A stretch of 61,393 bases of DNA from assembly GCF_008764245.1 (NCBI RefSeq), contig NZ_VTQV01000026.1, positions 1-61,393 of the forward strand, given 5' to 3'. Shown here piece by piece: positions 16,244 through 27,955 of the stretch. Source of the stretch: Bacillus subtilis. Lineage in GTDB: Bacteria; Bacillota; Bacilli; Bacillales; Bacillaceae_C. The position numbers were made by a program, and so were the translations under genes. The notes under the pieces were generated by a model. It saw only the letters and a list, made by a program, of their open reading frames with translations. It did no database searches and was not told the DNA's origin. Numbering within the stretch: the stretch's first letter is position 1; every line of letters begins with the position of its first letter.

Positions 16244-18073
16244 ATGAATCGTGAAGAGAAGATAAAGAGACGGGAACGGATAAGGAATTTTTCTATCATT
16301 GCTCATATTGATCATGGAAAATCCACCTTAGCTGATAGAATATTGGAAAAAACAAAAGCTTTAACAGCTAGAGAGATGAAGGCACAGCTTCTTGATTCCA
16401 TGGATTTGGAAAGAGAGCGGGGCATTACCATTAAATTAAATGCGGTTCAGTTACAGTACCAAGCTAAAGATGGTGAAGACTATATTTTTCATCTTATCGA
16501 TACACCTGGACATGTCGACTTTACCTATGAAGTCTCACGCAGTTTAGCTGCTTGTGAAGGGGCTATACTGGTTGTGGATGCGGCTCAAGGAATCGAAGCA
16601 CAAACATTGGCAAATGTCTATTTAGCATTAGATAATGACTTGGAAATCTTGCCTGTTATTAATAAAATTGATCTTCCTGCTGCTGATCCAGAAAGAGTTA
16701 GGCAAGAGGTGGAAGATGTTATCGGGCTTGATGCAAGTGAAGCTGTACTGGCATCTGCTAAAGCAGGAATAGGAATTGAGGATATTTTGGAACAAATTGT
16801 GGAGAAGGTACCAGCTCCAACAGGTGACCCTGATGCTTCTTTAAAAGCACTGATTTTCGATTCGGTGTATGATGCTTATCGTGGCGTTATTGCCTCTATA
16901 CGAATTGTGGAAGGGACAGTCAAACCCGGAGACAAAATTAAGATGATGGCCACTGGGAAAGAATTTGAGGTATTAGAAGTCGGTGTCCACGCTCCAAAAC
17001 CAATGCTAGTCGAAGAACTTACGGTTGGTGATGTCGGTTTTTTAACGGCTTCTATTAAAAATGTAACAGATACAAGAGTAGGGGATACGATCACGAAAGT
17101 AGACAATCCTGCAGAGGAACCACTACCAGGTTACAGGAAATTAAATTCCATGGTATTTTGCGGATTATACCCCATTGATTCCAATAAATTTAATGATCTC
17201 AGGGAAGCCCTAGAAAAATTAGAGCTAAATGATTCAGCGCTTAGTTATGAACCGGAAACTTCACAAGCACTCGGATTCGGTTTCCGTTGTGGATTCCTAG
17301 GTCTTCTTCATATGGAGATTATCCAAGAACGAATTGAAAGAGAATTTAAAATTGACCTGATTACGACTGCACCGAGCGTTGTATATAAAGTTTATTTAAC
17401 AGATGGGTCGGAACTAAAGGTGGACAATCCTTCCAATATGCCTGACCCACAAAAAATTGATCATGTGGAAGAACCCTATGTAAAAGCCTCGATGATGGTG
17501 CCAAACGATTATGTAGGAGCTGTAATGGAACTTTCTCAAGCGAAGAGAGGGAACTTCGTCGATATGCAATACCTAGATGATATTCGAGTAAATGTCATCT
17601 ATGAAATTCCACTTGCTGAAATTGTTTTTGATTTTTTTGATCAGCTAAAATCTCATACAAAAGGGTATGCTTCTTTTGACTACGAAATGATTGGGTATAA
17701 ACCTTCGAATTTGGTAAAGATGGATATTCTATTAAATAGTGAACAAGTAGATGCTTTAAGCTTTATCGTTCACCGTGATTTTGCTTATGAGAGAGGGAAA
17801 TCAATTGTTGAAAAATTAAAAGATTTAATTCCTCGTCAACAATTCGAAGTACCTGTTCAAGCAGCAATTGGTCAAAAAATTATTGCGCGTTCTACGATTA
17901 AGTCCATGGGAAAAAATGTATTAGCTAAATGTTACGGCGGGGACATTTCGAGAAAACGTAAATTACTCGAAAAGCAAAAAGAGGGTAAAAAACGAATGAA
18001 ACAAGTGGGGTCAGTAGAAGTTCCACAAGAAGCGTTCATGGCGGTACTTAGACGAGATGAAGACGGAAAATAG
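16244..18073 (+). CDS. lepA: Elongation factor 4 (LepA)
   Basis: A translational GTPase linked to ribosome back-translocation and 30S maturation. The 609-residue protein has G1 [10 protein letters not shown]3 DTPGHVDF and G4 NKIDLP in the first 140 residues, followed by EF-G-like domains II, III and V. The LepA-specific C-terminal domain ([36 protein letters not shown]) interacts with the tRNA. The ATG at 16244 follows CAGGAG; the ORF extends nine codons upstream to ATG 16217, which has no SD. Confidence 0.97.
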   Translation: MNREEKIKRRERIRNFSIIAHIDHGKSTLADRILEKTKALTAREMKAQLLDSMDLERERGITIKLNAVQLQYQAKDGEDYIFHLIDTPGHVDFTYEVSRSLAACEGAILVVDAAQGIEAQTLANVYLALDNDLEILPVINKIDLPAADPERVRQEVEDVIGLDASEAVLASAKAGIGIEDILEQIVEKVPAPTGDPDASLKALIFDSVYDAYRGVIASIRIVEGTVKPGDKIKMMATGKEFEVLEVGVHAPKPMLVEELTVGDVGFLTASIKNVTDTRVGDTITKVDNPAEEPLPGYRKLNSMVFCGLYPIDSNKFNDLREALEKLELNDSALSYEPETSQALGFGFRCGFLGLLHMEIIQERIEREFKIDLITTAPSVVYKVYLTDGSELKVDNPSNMPDPQKIDHVEEPYVKASMMVPNDYVGAVMELSQAKRGNFVDMQYLDDIRVNVIYEIPLAEIVFDFFDQLKSHTKGYASFDYEMIGYKPSNLVKMDILLNSEQVDALSFIVHRDFAYERGKSIVEKLKDLIPRQQFEVPVQAAIGQKIIARSTIKSMGKNVLAKCYGGDISRKRKLLEKQKEGKKRMKQVGSVEVPQEAFMAVLRRDEDGK

Positions 18074-18119
18074 GAGCTGCCAAGGGAGATAAGCCCATAA
18101 AGGGCTAACTCCTTTTTTT
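18071..18119 (+). terminator. Terminator after lepA
   Basis: The lepA stop runs into AGGAG, which can pair with CTCCT just before a seven-T run (18112-18118). An inner AGCCC-ATAA-AGGGCT hairpin lies between them. Confidence 0.6.
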
Positions 18120-18179
18120 CGTAATTAGGAAGTGGCGAATTTTTGAGCGTAAAGCCCTCCATAGATAAGGTGTGATAAG

Positions 18180-19307
18180 ATGAAAGCTGCATATATTCAT
18201 ATACCATTTTGCGAACATATATGTTACTACTGTGACTTCAATAAATTTTTCTTGAAGGGTCAACCTGTTGACGAATATTTACAATCACTTTTTCAAGAAT
18301 TTAAGATGACGATCGATCAAACGTCAACGAAAGAATTAGAAACCATTTTCGTGGGAGGGGGTACTCCTACAGCGTTAGATGAACGACAACTTGAGAGCCT
18401 TTGTCAAGGTATTAGAGAAGGTCTTCCTTTTACAAAGGGTGAATTTACGTTTGAGGCTAATCCGGGTGATTTATCCAGAGAGAAATTAAAAATTTTGGCT
18501 GACTATGGAGTGAATCGCTTAAGCTTTGGTGTGCAATCCTTTAACAATCAATTACTTGAAAAAATAGGTCGTTCCCATCGAGTACAAGATGTATATCGCT
18601 CTATTGAAGAGGCACAAGAAGTGGGATTTGAAAACATCAGTATCGACTTGATTTATGCGCTACCGGGACAAACAATAGATGATTTCCAAGATACTCTTCA
18701 AAAAGCCCTTGCGTTAGATTTACCCCATTATTCTGGATACTCCTTGATTGTTGAGCCGAAGACGATATTTTATAATCTAATGAAAAAAGGTAAATTACCC
18801 CTCCCAAGTGAAGACGAAGAGGTTGATATGTATCGCTTATTAATAGAGGAAATGGAGAAGAAGGGGCTCCATCAATATGAGATTAGTAATTTTTCACGAA
18901 AGGGATACGAGAGTAAACATAACCTAATATACTGGAATAATGAAGAGTATTACGGTTTTGGAGCAGGAGCACATGGTTATATACAGGGTACAAGATATTC
19001 CAATGCTGGACCATTGAAAAAATATATGGAGCCTATTTCGGAAGGCAGGCGCCCTGTCTTTTCTGAAAATACCCCATCAATAAAAGAGAAATTGGAAGAA
19101 GAAATGTTTCTTGGTCTGCGAAAAACAAAGGGAGTCTCCGTTTCCCATTTCCAAAGGAAGTTTTCCTTGGATCCTTTCCAGACATTTCGGCCCGCTATTG
19201 AGGAAATGACGGAAAGAGACTTGCTTGAAATTCATAATGACCATATTCGCCTAACGGAAAAAGGACGTTTCTTAGGAAATGAAGTTTTCCAAGCATTTCT
19301 TCTCTAA
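18180..19307 (+). CDS. hemW: Radical SAM heme chaperone HemW
   Basis: HemW is a coproporphyrinogen-oxidase-like radical SAM protein now understood as a heme chaperone. The cluster motif CxxxCxxC is CEHICYYC at about residues 11-18; the aromatic-Asp DFNKF follows, then the GGGTP SAM contact near 58-62. The 375-residue length and C-terminal HemN domain (LEEEMFLGLRKTKGVS) are normal. HemN-type coproporphyrinogen dehydrogenases have a longer N-terminal part, absent here, so I prefer HemW. In B. subtilis the gene is likewise between lepA and hrcA. Confidence 0.92.
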   Translation: MKAAYIHIPFCEHICYYCDFNKFFLKGQPVDEYLQSLFQEFKMTIDQTSTKELETIFVGGGTPTALDERQLESLCQGIREGLPFTKGEFTFEANPGDLSREKLKILADYGVNRLSFGVQSFNNQLLEKIGRSHRVQDVYRSIEEAQEVGFENISIDLIYALPGQTIDDFQDTLQKALALDLPHYSGYSLIVEPKTIFYNLMKKGKLPLPSEDEEVDMYRLLIEEMEKKGLHQYEISNFSRKGYESKHNLIYWNNEEYYGFGAGAHGYIQGTRYSNAGPLKKYMEPISEGRRPVFSENTPSIKEKLEEEMFLGLRKTKGVSVSHFQRKFSLDPFQTFRPAIEEMTERDLLEIHNDHIRLTEKGRFLGNEVFQAFLL

Positions 19308-19508
19308 GAAAAGCGGAAGGCGGTTGTTCAGGGGCGACAAGCAAATGTTCTGGAATCCTGGAAGGGCGTTCTTTCCCTTCCAGGATTCCAGGTTATTTGA
19401 CCTCGAGCCCCTACCGCTTGCAGCTAGACATTATAAGGCGAACTGATGTTGACTTACGCAAGCAGGCACCGAAAGTTTGCTAGTCGCTGGGCGCTGAAGC
19501 TAGATCCA
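19308..19508 (+). repeat. Mosaic intergenic repeat, copy 2 (with variable-stem hairpin)
   Basis: This repeat fills the hemW-hrcA spacer up to the promoter. Its hairpin arms are GGAATCCTGGAAGGG (19352-19366) and CCCTTCCAGGATTCC (19375-19389), perfectly paired over 15 bp around CGTTCTTT. Flanks GGCGACAAGCAAATGTTCT and GGTTATTTGACCTCGA are identical to the opposite strand of copy 1. The distal part (about 19430-19505) matches, in reverse, the TTTGCTAGTCGCTGGGCGCT module of the copies near 57.9 and 61.3 kb. No coding sequence is seen. Confidence 0.78.
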
Positions 19509-19572
19509 GTATTAGCCAAATTTTTTTTTCTTATCCTCTATAAAAATTCTTGTGTCCTTTGAGTATAAATCG

Positions 19573-19601
19573 TTGACATCATCTAGGCATTTTGATACTT
19601 T
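19573..19601 (+). promoter_or_regulatory. Sigma-A promoter of the hrcA-dnaK operon
   Basis: A perfect -35 TTGACA (19573-19578) is followed at 17 bases by TACTTT (19596-19601). GATACT at 19594 with a 15-base spacer is the alternative. It ends 10 bases before CIRCE, the usual arrangement for HrcA repression. Confidence 0.7.
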
Positions 19602-19611
19602 ATTTATAGAT

Positions 19612-19638
19612 TTAGCACTCATACTTATAGAGTGCTAA
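19612..19638. promoter_or_regulatory. CIRCE operator (HrcA binding site)
   Basis: A perfect 9-9-9 CIRCE element: TTAGCACTC (19612-19620), nine bases, GAGTGCTAA (19630-19638). HrcA binds it and represses the operon until heat or misfolded protein draws off GroE. It lies between promoter and hrcA start, so the regulator controls its own gene. Confidence 0.97.
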
Positions 19639-19653
19639 TAGAGGTGATGAAAG

Positions 19654-20679
19654 TTGTTAACAGATCGTCAATTATTGATATTGCAGGTAATTATTGATGA
19701 CTTTATTCGATCTGCCCAACCTGTCGGCTCAAGAAAATTATCACAGAATATTCCTTTTCCAATTAGCTCGGCAACGATTAGAAATGAGATGGCTGACTTA
19801 GAAGAGTGTGGGTTTATAGAAAAGACGCATACCTCTTCTGGTAGAGTACCTTCTGAAAAAGGATATCGTTATTATGTGGATCATTTATTATCACCACAAG
19901 AATTAAAGATGGAAGATATAAATAAAATTCATTCGATATTCAGTGAACGACTTTACGAGCTGGAAAATATTGCCCAAAAATCGGCGCAAATTTTATCAGA
20001 GCTAACAAATTATACGGCTATTTTATTAGGCCCTGCTGTACAAGAAAATCGATTGAAAAGTCTACAAATAGTCCCTTTGAATGACAATAGAGCTGTTGCT
20101 ATTATCATTACAGACACAGGGCATGTTGAAAATCGACTATTCACCTTGCCTGATGATATTGCGGCTGGGGAAATTGAAAAGTTGGTCAATATTTTAAATG
20201 AGAAGCTTTCTGGGGTTCCTATTTCTGAATTAAGGCAAACAATCCATAAAGAAGTGGCAAGTCTCCTTAAGAAGCATATAGAGCGGTATGATTATTTCTT
20301 TAAAATTATTTTGGATACAGTCGATTCACCAGCTACGGAACGACTTTTCTTTGGCGGAAAATTAAACATGCTCAATCATTCTGAATTCAATGATATTGAA
20401 AAAATTCGTGCATTCATGGACATGATAGAAGAAGGAAAAGAAATATACGAACTTTTCAAGCACACTCCTAGAGGAATTAATGTTAAAATTGGCAAGGAAA
20501 ATAATAACGTGATGATGGAAGACTGTAGCCTAATTACAGCAACCTACTCTATAGCGCATGAAAATGTCGGGACGATTGCGATTGTAGGTCCAACTAGGAT
20601 GGAATATTCGCGGGTCATTAGTTTATTAGATTTCTTGAGTAAAGATATGACTTCAGCCATGACAAAATTATACCGCTAA
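19654..20679 (+). CDS. hrcA: Heat-inducible transcription repressor HrcA
   Basis: HrcA represses CIRCE-bearing heat shock operons. The N-terminal winged helix ([28 protein letters not shown], then [39 protein letters not shown]) fills the first 80 residues. The rest is the GAF-like and dimerisation part. The 341-residue length is standard. TTG 19654 follows GAGGTGATG, only 16 bases after CIRCE. Confidence 0.97.
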   Translation: MLTDRQLLILQVIIDDFIRSAQPVGSRKLSQNIPFPISSATIRNEMADLEECGFIEKTHTSSGRVPSEKGYRYYVDHLLSPQELKMEDINKIHSIFSERLYELENIAQKSAQILSELTNYTAILLGPAVQENRLKSLQIVPLNDNRAVAIIITDTGHVENRLFTLPDDIAAGEIEKLVNILNEKLSGVPISELRQTIHKEVASLLKKHIERYDYFFKIILDTVDSPATERLFFGGKLNMLNHSEFNDIEKIRAFMDMIEEGKEIYELFKHTPRGINVKIGKENNNVMMEDCSLITATYSIAHENVGTIAIVGPTRMEYSRVISLLDFLSKDMTSAMTKLYR

Positions 20680-20720
20680 GGAAAGTGCGCTCGATCATGC
20701 ACAAACGATTGATTCAAGAA

Positions 20721-20749
20721 GGAAATCAGCTCGATTTCTGCTGATTTCC
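20721..20749 (+). terminator. Stem-loop between hrcA and grpE
   Basis: GGAAATCAGC (20721-20730) and GCTGATTTCC (20740-20749) pair perfectly with a nine-base loop. The following sequence is only mildly T-rich (CATTTCTGTTTT), so it may be a partial terminator or an RNA processing or stability element that sets different hrcA and grpE-dnaK levels. Cleavage in this spacer is known for the B. subtilis operon. Confidence 0.55.
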
Positions 20750-20877
20750 CATTTCTGTTTTATAAAAACGTAGAGATTATGAAAGTGGGTCAGTGTATTA
20801 AAACCTAGCTTCAGAGCTATGAACCATTCCCCTTGAGGGTTTTGTATGGTAGATATTATTTTAAGGAGGTGACTGTG

Positions 20878-21489
20878 ATGGAACAACATACGAATAAGCA
20901 AGCTGATAAGAAAGAATTTGAAGATGAACTAGCGAATGAAACTAGCGAAAACACCCAATTTGTTGATGAAAATGCTGAGAGTACGGTTGAACAAACTGAA
21001 GAAAAGATAGAAGATGTTCAACAAGAAACTGCCGAAGAGGATAGTAAAATTAAGGAATTAGAAGCAAAGCTTGAAGAGGCTGAAAACCGTTATTTAAGAT
21101 TATATGCTGATTTTGAAAACTTTCGCCGCCGTGCACGTCAGGAATTGGAAGCTAGTGAAAAATATAAATCGCAAACACTGATCACAGAGTTGTTGCCAGC
21201 TATCGATAACTTTGAACGAGCTCTAGCCATTGAACCTGAAAATGAGCAATCAAAAGCTTTATTAAATGGTGTTGAGATGGTTTATCGCTCGATTATAGAT
21301 GCACTTAAAAAGGCTGGCGCTGAACAAATTGATGCGGTTGGAAAGCAATTTGACCCCAATTATCATCAAGCTGTCATGCAAACTTCTGAGGAACAGTTTG
21401 AACCTAACGAAATCGTGGAAGAATTTCAAAAGGGGTATATCTTAAAAGATCGCGTAATCCGACCATCTATGGTTAAAGTAAATCAATAA
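20878..21489 (+). CDS. grpE: Nucleotide exchange factor GrpE
   Basis: GrpE releases ADP from DnaK. The 203-residue protein has an acidic, disordered N-terminus and a long coiled-coil helix ([30 protein letters not shown]). The C-terminal beta domain follows, with [14 protein letters not shown] and [16 protein letters not shown]. The ATG at 20878 is behind a perfect AAGGAGGTGA; the ORF begins further upstream without an SD. Confidence 0.96.
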   Translation: MEQHTNKQADKKEFEDELANETSENTQFVDENAESTVEQTEEKIEDVQQETAEEDSKIKELEAKLEEAENRYLRLYADFENFRRRARQELEASEKYKSQTLITELLPAIDNFERALAIEPENEQSKALLNGVEMVYRSIIDALKKAGAEQIDAVGKQFDPNYHQAVMQTSEEQFEPNEIVEEFQKGYILKDRVIRPSMVKVNQ

Positions 21490-21497
21490 ATCGCTAA

Positions 21498-23366
<1,869 letters not shown>

Positions 23367-23380
23367 AAGAATTGGTTTGA

Positions 23381-23415
23381 GAAAAGCCAAAGCCCATTAT
23401 CGGCTTTGGCTTTTC
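23381..23415 (+). terminator. Stem-loop between dnaK and dnaJ
   Basis: Fourteen perfectly paired bases: GAAAAGCCAAAGCC (23381-23394) and GGCTTTGGCTTTTC (23402-23415). A weak T-tail follows. It probably lets part of the transcripts stop after dnaK, so DnaJ and the downstream methyltransferases are made at a lower level. Confidence 0.8.
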
Positions 23416-23505
23416 TTATAAGGTTTGTTATGATGTATGCTTTTAATTCACAATTTAAATATGTTAGAATAAAGTTTATGTGAAAAGATCCGGGAGTGTG
23501 TTTAG

Positions 23506-24630
23506 ATGAGCAAAAGGGATTATTACGAAGTATTAGGTGTATCAAAAGGTGCATCAAAAGATGAGATCAAAAAAGCATATCGACGTTTGTCTAAGAAATA
23601 TCACCCTGATATTAACAAAGAACCAGGGGCAGATGAGAAATTCAAGGAAATAACAGAAGCATATGAAGTATTAAGCGATGACCAAAAAAAGGCTCAATAT
23701 GATCAATTTGGGCATGCCGGACCACAAGGATTTGGCGGCGGTGGTGGCTTCAGTGGAGACGCCGACTTTGGCTTTGGTGGATTTGAAGATATTTTTAATA
23801 CATTTTTTGGTGGTGGAACTCGCCGTGATCCTAATGCTCCGAGACAAGGGGCTGATCTTCAATATACGATGACTTTATCTTTTGAGGAGGCGGTTTTTGG
23901 GAAGGAAACAGTGATTGAAATCCCAAGAGAGGAAACTTGTGAAACTTGTCATGGTAGTGGTGCGAAACCAGGAACTTCTCCTGAAACGTGTTCCCATTGT
24001 AACGGGACTGGACAACTAAATGTAGAACAAAATACTCCTTTTGGCAGAATTGTGAATCGCCGAGTATGTCAATATTGTCAGGGAACAGGAAAAATTATTA
24101 AAGATAAATGTACAACTTGTGGTGGCGACGGAAAAGTTAAAAAGCGGAAAAAGATTAATGTCAAAATTCCTAAAGGAATCGATGAAGGCCAACAAATGCG
24201 TGTAGCTGGTGAAGGTGAACCAGGTACGAATGGTGGACCACCTGGAGATCTATACGTGGTATTCCATGTGCAAAACCATGAGTTTTTTGAACGTGAAGGC
24301 GATGATATTTATTGTGAAATGCCGATTACCTTCGCTCAAGCTGCTTTAGGCGATGAAATTGAAGTTCCTACACTTTATGGAAAAGTAAAACTAAAGATTC
24401 CGGTAGGAACACAAACAGGAACAACATTCCGTTTACGCGGAAAAGGAGTACCGAATGTTCGTGGTTATGGTACAGGGGATCAGCATGTTCAAGTAAAAGT
24501 AATCACACCGACTAAGTTAACTGAACAACAAAAGCAACTTCTCCGTGATTTTGCTGAACTTAGTGGAAATACACCTGATGAGCAGCACGAGAGTTTTTTC
24601 GATAAAGTGAAACGAGCTTTTAAAAGCTGA
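23506..24630 (+). CDS. dnaJ: Chaperone protein DnaJ (Hsp40, type I)
   Basis: The J domain (residues 1-70) carries HPD in [12 protein letters not shown] and stimulates DnaK ATPase. A Gly/Phe-rich linker ([18 protein letters not shown]) follows. Then come four zinc-binding CxxCxGxG repeats: [24 protein letters not shown] and the variant CTTCGGDG. The C-terminal substrate domains end at 374 residues. The ATG at 23506 follows CGGGAGTG. Confidence 0.98.
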   Translation: MSKRDYYEVLGVSKGASKDEIKKAYRRLSKKYHPDINKEPGADEKFKEITEAYEVLSDDQKKAQYDQFGHAGPQGFGGGGGFSGDADFGFGGFEDIFNTFFGGGTRRDPNAPRQGADLQYTMTLSFEEAVFGKETVIEIPREETCETCHGSGAKPGTSPETCSHCNGTGQLNVEQNTPFGRIVNRRVCQYCQGTGKIIKDKCTTCGGDGKVKKRKKINVKIPKGIDEGQQMRVAGEGEPGTNGGPPGDLYVVFHVQNHEFFEREGDDIYCEMPITFAQAALGDEIEVPTLYGKVKLKIPVGTQTGTTFRLRGKGVPNVRGYGTGDQHVQVKVITPTKLTEQQKQLLRDFAELSGNTPDEQHESFFDKVKRAFKS

Positions 24631-24654
24631 TGAGAGGGAACGAGGCGGTTTTTA

Positions 24655-25596
24655 ATGAAGTGGAATGAAATTTGTATTCATACAACCAATGAAGCGGTGG
24701 AGGCAATAAGTAATATTCTCCATGAAGCGGGAGCAAGTGGAGTCGTCATTGAGGATCCTCTAGAACTAACGAAAGAACGTGATAACTGGTTTGGGGAAAT
24801 CATTGAATTGAACCCGGATGATTATCCCGAAGAAGGGGTAATCATTAAGGCGTATTTGCCCATTAATAACTTTATTGGTGAGACAATTGATTCCATCAAA
24901 AAAGAAATTTCTGACTTGGTTCAGTATGATATTGATATTGGAAAGAACCATGTTACCACAACAGAGGTAAAAGAAGAGGACTGGGAAACGGCTTGGAAAC
25001 AATATTATCACCCTGCCAAGATCTCCAAGCGATTTACCATTGTTCCTACTTGGGAAAATTATCAAAAGGTGGAAAGTGATGAGCTCATTATTGAGTTAGA
25101 TCCTGGGATGGCTTTTGGTACTGGTACACACCCAACTACTGTCATGAGCATTCAGGCCTTGGAAAAAACAGTAAAAACGGGTGATACAGTCGTTGATGTT
25201 GGCACAGGTTCCGGTGTTCTAAGTATTGCGGCGGCTTTGCTAGACGCAAAGAACATTATTGCTCTTGATTTAGATGAAGTCGCGGTAGAATCAGCCAAAG
25301 AAAATATTCAATTAAATCACCTGCAAGGAAAAGTAGAAGTCCGAAAAGGTGATTTATTGACAGGTTTAACGGTGAAAGATGTAGATGTCCTTGTAGCCAA
25401 TATATTGGCTGACATCATTGTCCGTTTAACAAAGGACGCTTCATCTATTGTTCGTAAGGGTGGATATTTTATTACATCAGGTATTATCCAAGCTAAAAGA
25501 CAAGAAGTTAAACAGGCATTGGATGAAGCCGGATTTGATATTGTTGAAACACTCGTAATGGAAGATTGGATCACTTTCATTGCAACAAAAAGATGA
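24655..25596 (+). CDS. prmA: Ribosomal protein L11 methyltransferase
   Basis: PrmA trimethylates ribosomal protein L11. It has an N-terminal substrate-recognition domain (first about 90 residues). The Rossmann core contains [18 protein letters not shown] near 178-195, [10 protein letters not shown] (NxxA-type motif) near 244, and the [15 protein letters not shown] signature near 148. The length of 313 is usual. The gene is cotranscribed with dnaJ in B. subtilis as well. Confidence 0.95.
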   Translation: MKWNEICIHTTNEAVEAISNILHEAGASGVVIEDPLELTKERDNWFGEIIELNPDDYPEEGVIIKAYLPINNFIGETIDSIKKEISDLVQYDIDIGKNHVTTTEVKEEDWETAWKQYYHPAKISKRFTIVPTWENYQKVESDELIIELDPGMAFGTGTHPTTVMSIQALEKTVKTGDTVVDVGTGSGVLSIAAALLDAKNIIALDLDEVAVESAKENIQLNHLQGKVEVRKGDLLTGLTVKDVDVLVANILADIIVRLTKDASSIVRKGGYFITSGIIQAKRQEVKQALDEAGFDIVETLVMEDWITFIATKR

Positions 25597-25608
25597 TGGA
25601 GTAAAATT

Positions 25609-26361
25609 ATGCAAAGATACTTTTTAAAGGAAACATATAATGGACAAAAATCGGTTATCCTTTCAGATGATGATTATCACCATATTATTCATGTTATGAG
25701 AATGAAAGTAGGAGCCACCTTTTGGGTTGTCTTCTCCGATTCAAAAACGGCATTAGTAGCACTTGAATCAATCAGTGATTCAACGATAGAGGCAAGGATT
25801 ATAGACTGGGAAAGAGAGGACAAAGAGCTTCCTGTCCGTGTAACGATTGCGAGTGGCTTGCCGAAAGTTGATAAATTGGAATGGATCATTCAAAAAGGAA
25901 CAGAGCTGGGTGCAGTAGAATTTACTCCTTTTATTGCTGAAAGGTCCGTAGTAAAATGGGAAGAGAAAAAGGCAAAAAAGAAATTGCAAAGATGGGAAAA
26001 GATTGCGAAAGAAGCTGCTGAGCAATCTCATCGACAATTTTTACCTTTAGTTCAATCTCCGGTAAAATTAAAGGAGATTGTTACATACAGTCAAAATTTT
26101 GATTGGAAGATCCTTGCTTTTGAAGAAGCGGCAAAAGAAGGGGAGAAAAGTCAATTTGCTCAGACCCTTTCGGAAATGAAACAAGGAGATCGGATTTTAA
26201 TTGTTTTTGGTCCGGAAGGTGGCATAACAGATCAAGAGACGGAATTTCTTTTGGAAAATGACTTTAGAATTTGTGGACTTGGCCCGAGAATATTACGAAC
26301 AGAAACAGCGCCGTTATACACTTTGGCGGCCATTTCTTATCATTTTGAATTATTGAGGTGA
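25609..26361 (+). CDS. rsmE: 16S rRNA m3U1498 methyltransferase RsmE
   Basis: A SPOUT-class enzyme that methylates U1498 of 16S rRNA. The C-terminal trefoil knot is recognised by LIVFGPEGGITDQE and GLGPRILRTETAPLYTLAAISY; the N-terminal PUA-like domain has YHHIIHVMRMKVG. At 250 residues it is full length. It starts 12 bases after prmA and ends 4 bases before mtaB. Confidence 0.95.
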   Translation: MQRYFLKETYNGQKSVILSDDDYHHIIHVMRMKVGATFWVVFSDSKTALVALESISDSTIEARIIDWEREDKELPVRVTIASGLPKVDKLEWIIQKGTELGAVEFTPFIAERSVVKWEEKKAKKKLQRWEKIAKEAAEQSHRQFLPLVQSPVKLKEIVTYSQNFDWKILAFEEAAKEGEKSQFAQTLSEMKQGDRILIVFGPEGGITDQETEFLLENDFRICGLGPRILRTETAPLYTLAAISYHFELLR

Positions 26362-26365
26362 AGAT

Positions 26366-27718
26366 ATGTCTAGTGTTGCTTTCCATACTTTAGGTTGTAA
26401 AGTAAACCATTATGAAACAGAAGCTATTTGGCAATTGTTCCAAAAACAAGGGTATGAACGTGTCGATTTTGAAAGTAGGTCAGATGTATACGTCATTAAT
26501 ACTTGTACAGTAACAAATACTGGAGATAAAAAAAGTCGTCAAGTGATCAGGCGAGCGATTCGAAAAAATCCTGATGCTGTTATTTGTGTAACTGGATGCT
26601 ATGCGCAAACATCTCCAGCTGAAATCATGGCGATTCCTGGGGTCGACGTTGTCGTCGGTACGCAGGATCGTGTCAAAATGCTTGAATATATTGAGCAATA
26701 TAAACAAGAAAGACAACCGATCAATGGTGTCGGCAATATAATGAAAAACCGTGTTTATGAAGAATTGGATGTTCCCTCTTTCACAGATCGGACTCGAGCT
26801 TCTTTGAAAATCCAAGAAGGATGTAATAATTTTTGTACCTTCTGTATTATTCCGTGGGCCCGTGGCTTAATGCGTTCCCGTGATCCCAAAGAAGTCATAC
26901 GTCAAGCTCAACAATTGGTGGATGCAGGTTACAAAGAAATTGTTTTAACAGGCATTCATACAGGTGGATATGGAGAAGATTTAAAGGACTATAATTTGGC
27001 AGCCTTATTACGCGACCTTGAATCACAGGTTAAGGGACTGAAAAGATTACGTATTTCCTCTATTGAAGCAAGCCAGTTAACAGACGAAGTGATTGAGGTA
27101 CTGGAGAAATCAAAACTTGTTGTTCGCCATATGCATATTCCGCTTCAATCCGCTTCTGACACCGTATTAAAAAGAATGCGTAGAAAATATACAATGGCTT
27201 TTTATGCTGAACGACTTGAAAGATTGAAAAAGGCTTTACCAGGCCTAGCCGTTACTTCGGACGTGATTGTTGGATTCCCAGGAGAAACAGAAGAGGAATT
27301 TATGGAAACCTATCAGTTTATAAAAAAACATAAGTTCTCTGAGCTTCATGTCTTCCCTTATTCCATGAGGACAGGAACTCCCGCTGCAAGAATGACCGAT
27401 CAAATTGATGAAGATGTGAAAAATGATCGCGTCCATCGATTGATTTCCTTATCAGACCAGCTCGCAAAAGAATATGCTTCACGTTTTGAGAATGAAGTTC
27501 TTGAAGTGATCCCTGAAGAGCCTTATAAGGAAGATCCTAAGAGTGGATTATATGAAGGATATACGGATAATTACATGAAAGTAGTATTCCCGGCAACAAA
27601 AGATATGATCGGGAAATTAATTCGCGTCAAAATTACGAAAGCGGGTTACCCATACAATGAGGGGAAATTCGTTAGAGAAATGGACGAAGTACAAGAAAAA
27701 GATTCTATGGCTATGTAA
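26366..27718 (+). CDS. mtaB: tRNA (t6A37) methylthiotransferase MtaB
   Basis: A radical SAM methylthiotransferase that converts t6A37 to ms2t6A37 in tRNA. The N-terminal UPF0004 domain has three cluster cysteines (HTLGCKVNHYE, NTCTVT, VTGCYAQ), the radical SAM motif is CNNFCTFC near 147-154, and a TRAM domain ends the 450-residue protein. It is the last gene of the dnaK operon; a terminator follows at once. Confidence 0.96.
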   Translation: MSSVAFHTLGCKVNHYETEAIWQLFQKQGYERVDFESRSDVYVINTCTVTNTGDKKSRQVIRRAIRKNPDAVICVTGCYAQTSPAEIMAIPGVDVVVGTQDRVKMLEYIEQYKQERQPINGVGNIMKNRVYEELDVPSFTDRTRASLKIQEGCNNFCTFCIIPWARGLMRSRDPKEVIRQAQQLVDAGYKEIVLTGIHTGGYGEDLKDYNLAALLRDLESQVKGLKRLRISSIEASQLTDEVIEVLEKSKLVVRHMHIPLQSASDTVLKRMRRKYTMAFYAERLERLKKALPGLAVTSDVIVGFPGETEEEFMETYQFIKKHKFSELHVFPYSMRTGTPAARMTDQIDEDVKNDRVHRLISLSDQLAKEYASRFENEVLEVIPEEPYKEDPKSGLYEGYTDNYMKVVFPATKDMIGKLIRVKITKAGYPYNEGKFVREMDEVQEKDSMAM

Positions 27719-27723
27719 AGAAA

Positions 27724-27747
27724 AAGCTATCCCATTGCGGATAGCTT
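27724..27747 (+). terminator. Stem-loop terminator after mtaB
   Basis: AAGCTATCC (27724-27732) pairs perfectly with GGATAGCTT (27739-27747), loop CATTGC, followed by CTTCTTTG. It abuts the deoC remnant directly, so the deletion that removed the front of deoC ended at this hairpin. Confidence 0.75.
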
Positions 27748-27751
27748 CTTC

Positions 27752-27952
27752 TTTGTCAAAATCTCTACGGGCTTTTCAGGTGACGGTGCAACGGTCGAAG
27801 ATATAGAATTAATGAGTTCTGTCATAGGGGAAGAAGAAATGGGAATCAAGGCATCTGGTGGAATTAAGACGAAGGAAGATGCGTATAAAATGTTGCAAGC
27901 AGGGGCGACCCGTATTGGCACAAGTTCCGGAGTCGCCATCGTCCAAGGCTGA
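27752..27952 (+). pseudogene. deoC: Deoxyribose-phosphate aldolase C-terminal remnant (deltaN deoC)
   Basis: One open frame of about 66 codons reads [20 protein letters not shown], continues [28 protein letters not shown] and ends VAIVQG at TGA 27950-27952. This is the C-terminal third of DeoC; the FVKxSTGF part normally holds the Schiff-base lysine. Roughly the first 150 residues are missing and no start codon or SD is present. The stretch lies between the mtaB terminator and the end of the convergent yqeW gene. Inside the frame there is no stop, so the deletion is probably not very old. Confidence 0.88.
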
Positions 27953-27955
27953 TTG

